A stretch of 35,398 nt of DNA, from positions 1-35,398 of the forward strand of contig NZ_JALHQI010000034.1 in the NCBI RefSeq assembly GCF_022842045.1, in the 5' to 3' direction. Shown here in pieces: positions 34,250 to 35,398 of this stretch. Numbering within the stretch: the first letter of the stretch is position 1; each line of letters opens with the position of its first letter. The notes beneath the pieces are model-generated. The model searched no databases, was not told the origin of the DNA, and saw nothing but the letters and a program-made list of their open reading frames with translations. Made by a program: the position numbers and the translations under genes. This DNA is from Arenimonas sp. (lineage in GTDB: Bacteria; Pseudomonadota; Gammaproteobacteria; Xanthomonadales; Xanthomonadaceae).

Positions 34250-35398
34250 ATGTCCCCGTCCCTGCGCCTGAGCCTGATCGCCTCGGCCCTGCTGCTCGCC
34301 GCCTGCGGCCGCGGCACGGATTCCGCCGACCCCGCGGAAACCCCCGCCGCCAAGCCGGCGCCGACCGGCCAGGAAGTCGTGTACGTCTACAACTGGTCCG
34401 ACTACATCGCCGACGACACGCTGGCCAACTTCGAGCGCGACACCGGCATCCGCGTGGTCTACGACAACTACGACAGCAACGAGATGCTCGAGACCAAGCT
34501 TCTGGCCGGCGCCTCGGGCTATGACCTGGTGTTCCCGTCGGCGCGCCCGTTCGCGCAGCGGCACGTGCAGGCCGGCATCTATGCGCCGATCGACAAGTCG
34601 AAGCTCTCGAACTACGGCAACCTCGACCCGGCCATCCTCGCCGGCCTCGTCGACGTGGACCCGGGCAATACCCACACCGTGCCCTACATGTGGGGCACCA
34701 CGGGCCTGGGCATCAATGTCACCAAGGTAAAGGAGATCCTGGGCGAAGATGCACCGCTGGACTCCTGGGCGCTGCTGTTCGACCCGGCCAACGCCGCCAG
34801 GCTGGCCGAATGCGGCATCAGCGTGCTCGACGACGAGCAGGAGGCCTTCGCCGCCGCGCTGATCTACCGCGGCCGCGACGCCAACGCTCTCACCGGCGAC
34901 GAAACCCAGGTGGTCACCGACACCTATGCCGGCGTGCGCGAGCACATCCGCTACTTCAATTCCTCCAAGTACATCGACGACCTGGCCAACGGCGACCTGT
35001 GCCTGGCCATGGGCTATTCCGGCGACATCTTCCTGGCCGGCGACCGCGCCGAGGAAGCCGAGAACGGCATCGAGATCGCGTACATCATCCCGAAGGAGGG
35101 CGCGGTGCGCTGGGTCGACCTGATGGCGATCCCGAAGGACGCGCCGCACGCGGCCAATGCCCACGCGCTGATCGACTACCTGCTAAAGCCCGAGGTTTCG
35201 GCCGGCATCACCAACTACGTCGCTTACGCCAGCCCGAACACGGCGGCCACGGCGCTGGTCGACCCGGAAATCACCGGCGACCCGGCGATCTACCCGCCGG
35301 CCGAGGTGCTGGCCAAGCTGGTCGACCCGGTCACCTTCGACCCGGAAGTCACCCGCGAGCGCGTCCGCGCCTGGACCACCATCAAGACCGGCCGCTGA
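34250..35398 (+). CDS. PotF/SpuD-like polyamine-binding lipoprotein
   Basis: The 382-residue substrate-binding protein of a polyamine ABC importer has a lipoprotein signal with lipobox LAAC (lipidated C19). A low-complexity linker and the mature domain VVYVYNWSDYIADDTLANFERDTGIRVVYDNYDSNEMLETKLLAG follow, the hallmark of PotD/PotF/SpuD proteins; VPYMWGTTGLGINV and NGDLCLAMGYSGDIFLA contribute to the ligand site. Putrescine or spermidine is the likely ligand; the choice cannot be read here. The ATG at 34250 has GGAG seven bases upstream in the GGAGCCCGCC arrangement. The stop codon is the last codon of the window, so any partner potGHI genes would lie just beyond it. Confidence 0.92.
   Translation: MSPSLRLSLIASALLLAACGRGTDSADPAETPAAKPAPTGQEVVYVYNWSDYIADDTLANFERDTGIRVVYDNYDSNEMLETKLLAGASGYDLVFPSARPFAQRHVQAGIYAPIDKSKLSNYGNLDPAILAGLVDVDPGNTHTVPYMWGTTGLGINVTKVKEILGEDAPLDSWALLFDPANAARLAECGISVLDDEQEAFAAALIYRGRDANALTGDETQVVTDTYAGVREHIRYFNSSKYIDDLANGDLCLAMGYSGDIFLAGDRAEEAENGIEIAYIIPKEGAVRWVDLMAIPKDAPHAANAHALIDYLLKPEVSAGITNYVAYASPNTAATALVDPEITGDPAIYPPAEVLAKLVDPVTFDPEVTRERVRAWTTIKTGR

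Noticed and set aside
34250-35398. Considered whether the PotF-like protein is an iron or sulfate binding protein
   Set aside because: The YVYNWSDYI opening and the spacing of conserved blocks are specific to polyamine-binding PotD/PotF/SpuD proteins.

Overview
The window is very GC-rich, densely coded chromosomal DNA. It most likely comes from a gammaproteobacterium of the Lysobacteraceae (Xanthomonadaceae; Lysobacter or Luteimonas-like). The grounds are the strong third-position G/C codon bias, a BepA-phoB-phoR-ppk-ppx order typical of xanthomonads, an inverted pair of TGTGGGAGGGACTTC-type REP elements, and recurrent TANNCT -10 boxes close to start codons. This placement is inference from gene order and style, not from a marker gene. 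I see no tRNA, rRNA, CRISPR array, phage, integrase or transposase, and no gap between genes exceeds 300 bp.

Bases 1-8.7 kb (+ strand) form a phosphate block: the 3' end of a BepA-type M48 protease, phoB and phoR, polyphosphate kinase (ppk1), exopolyphosphatase (ppx), then a GT4 glycosyltransferase overlapped by a PAP2 lipid phosphatase. A Pho-box-like direct repeat precedes phoB. A second, apparently double Pho element (four 7-bp units in an 11-bp register) lies before the glycosyltransferase, suggesting that phosphate starvation switches on a lipid-remodelling pair next to its own regulator.

Bases 8.7-13.1 kb hold a REP pair, a minus-strand DUF885 metallopeptidase translationally coupled to a GNAT acetyltransferase, and a plus-strand rlmJ plus MECR-like enoyl reductase pair. 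Bases 13.1-17.0 kb (minus) are a four-gene exporter operon (Yip1 protein, membrane-fusion protein, ATPase, FtsX/MacB-type permease) with the same composition and order as Bacillus subtilis yknWXYZ.

Bases 17.2-20.8 kb (+) carry a Tat-exported dienelactone hydrolase, a perfect 10-bp-arm operator-like dyad, a 32-codon membrane mini-gene overlapping a YhaK-type pirin, and a secreted beta-lactamase-fold serine hydrolase. Bases 20.8-26.0 kb (minus) hold a 78-residue protein gene with its own structured leader and intrinsic terminator, a membrane/TPR protein, a DUF481 outer-membrane protein and a TPR-PAS-PAS-GGDEF diguanylate cyclase.

Bases 26.1-31.1 kb (+) contain a PatZ-like GNAT, mfd, a two-helix membrane protein and an overlapping exported histidine phosphatase. 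Bases 31.2-33.4 kb hold two further pirins, one in an operon with an OsmC-family gene. The window closes with a RimJ-like GNAT and a PotF-like polyamine-binding lipoprotein that ends on the last base.

Most of this is ordinary core genome. The best candidates for something new are the Pho-controlled glycolipid cassette, the YknWXYZ-like exporter, the pirin operator with its mini-gene, and the small protein gene at 20.9-21.1 kb.
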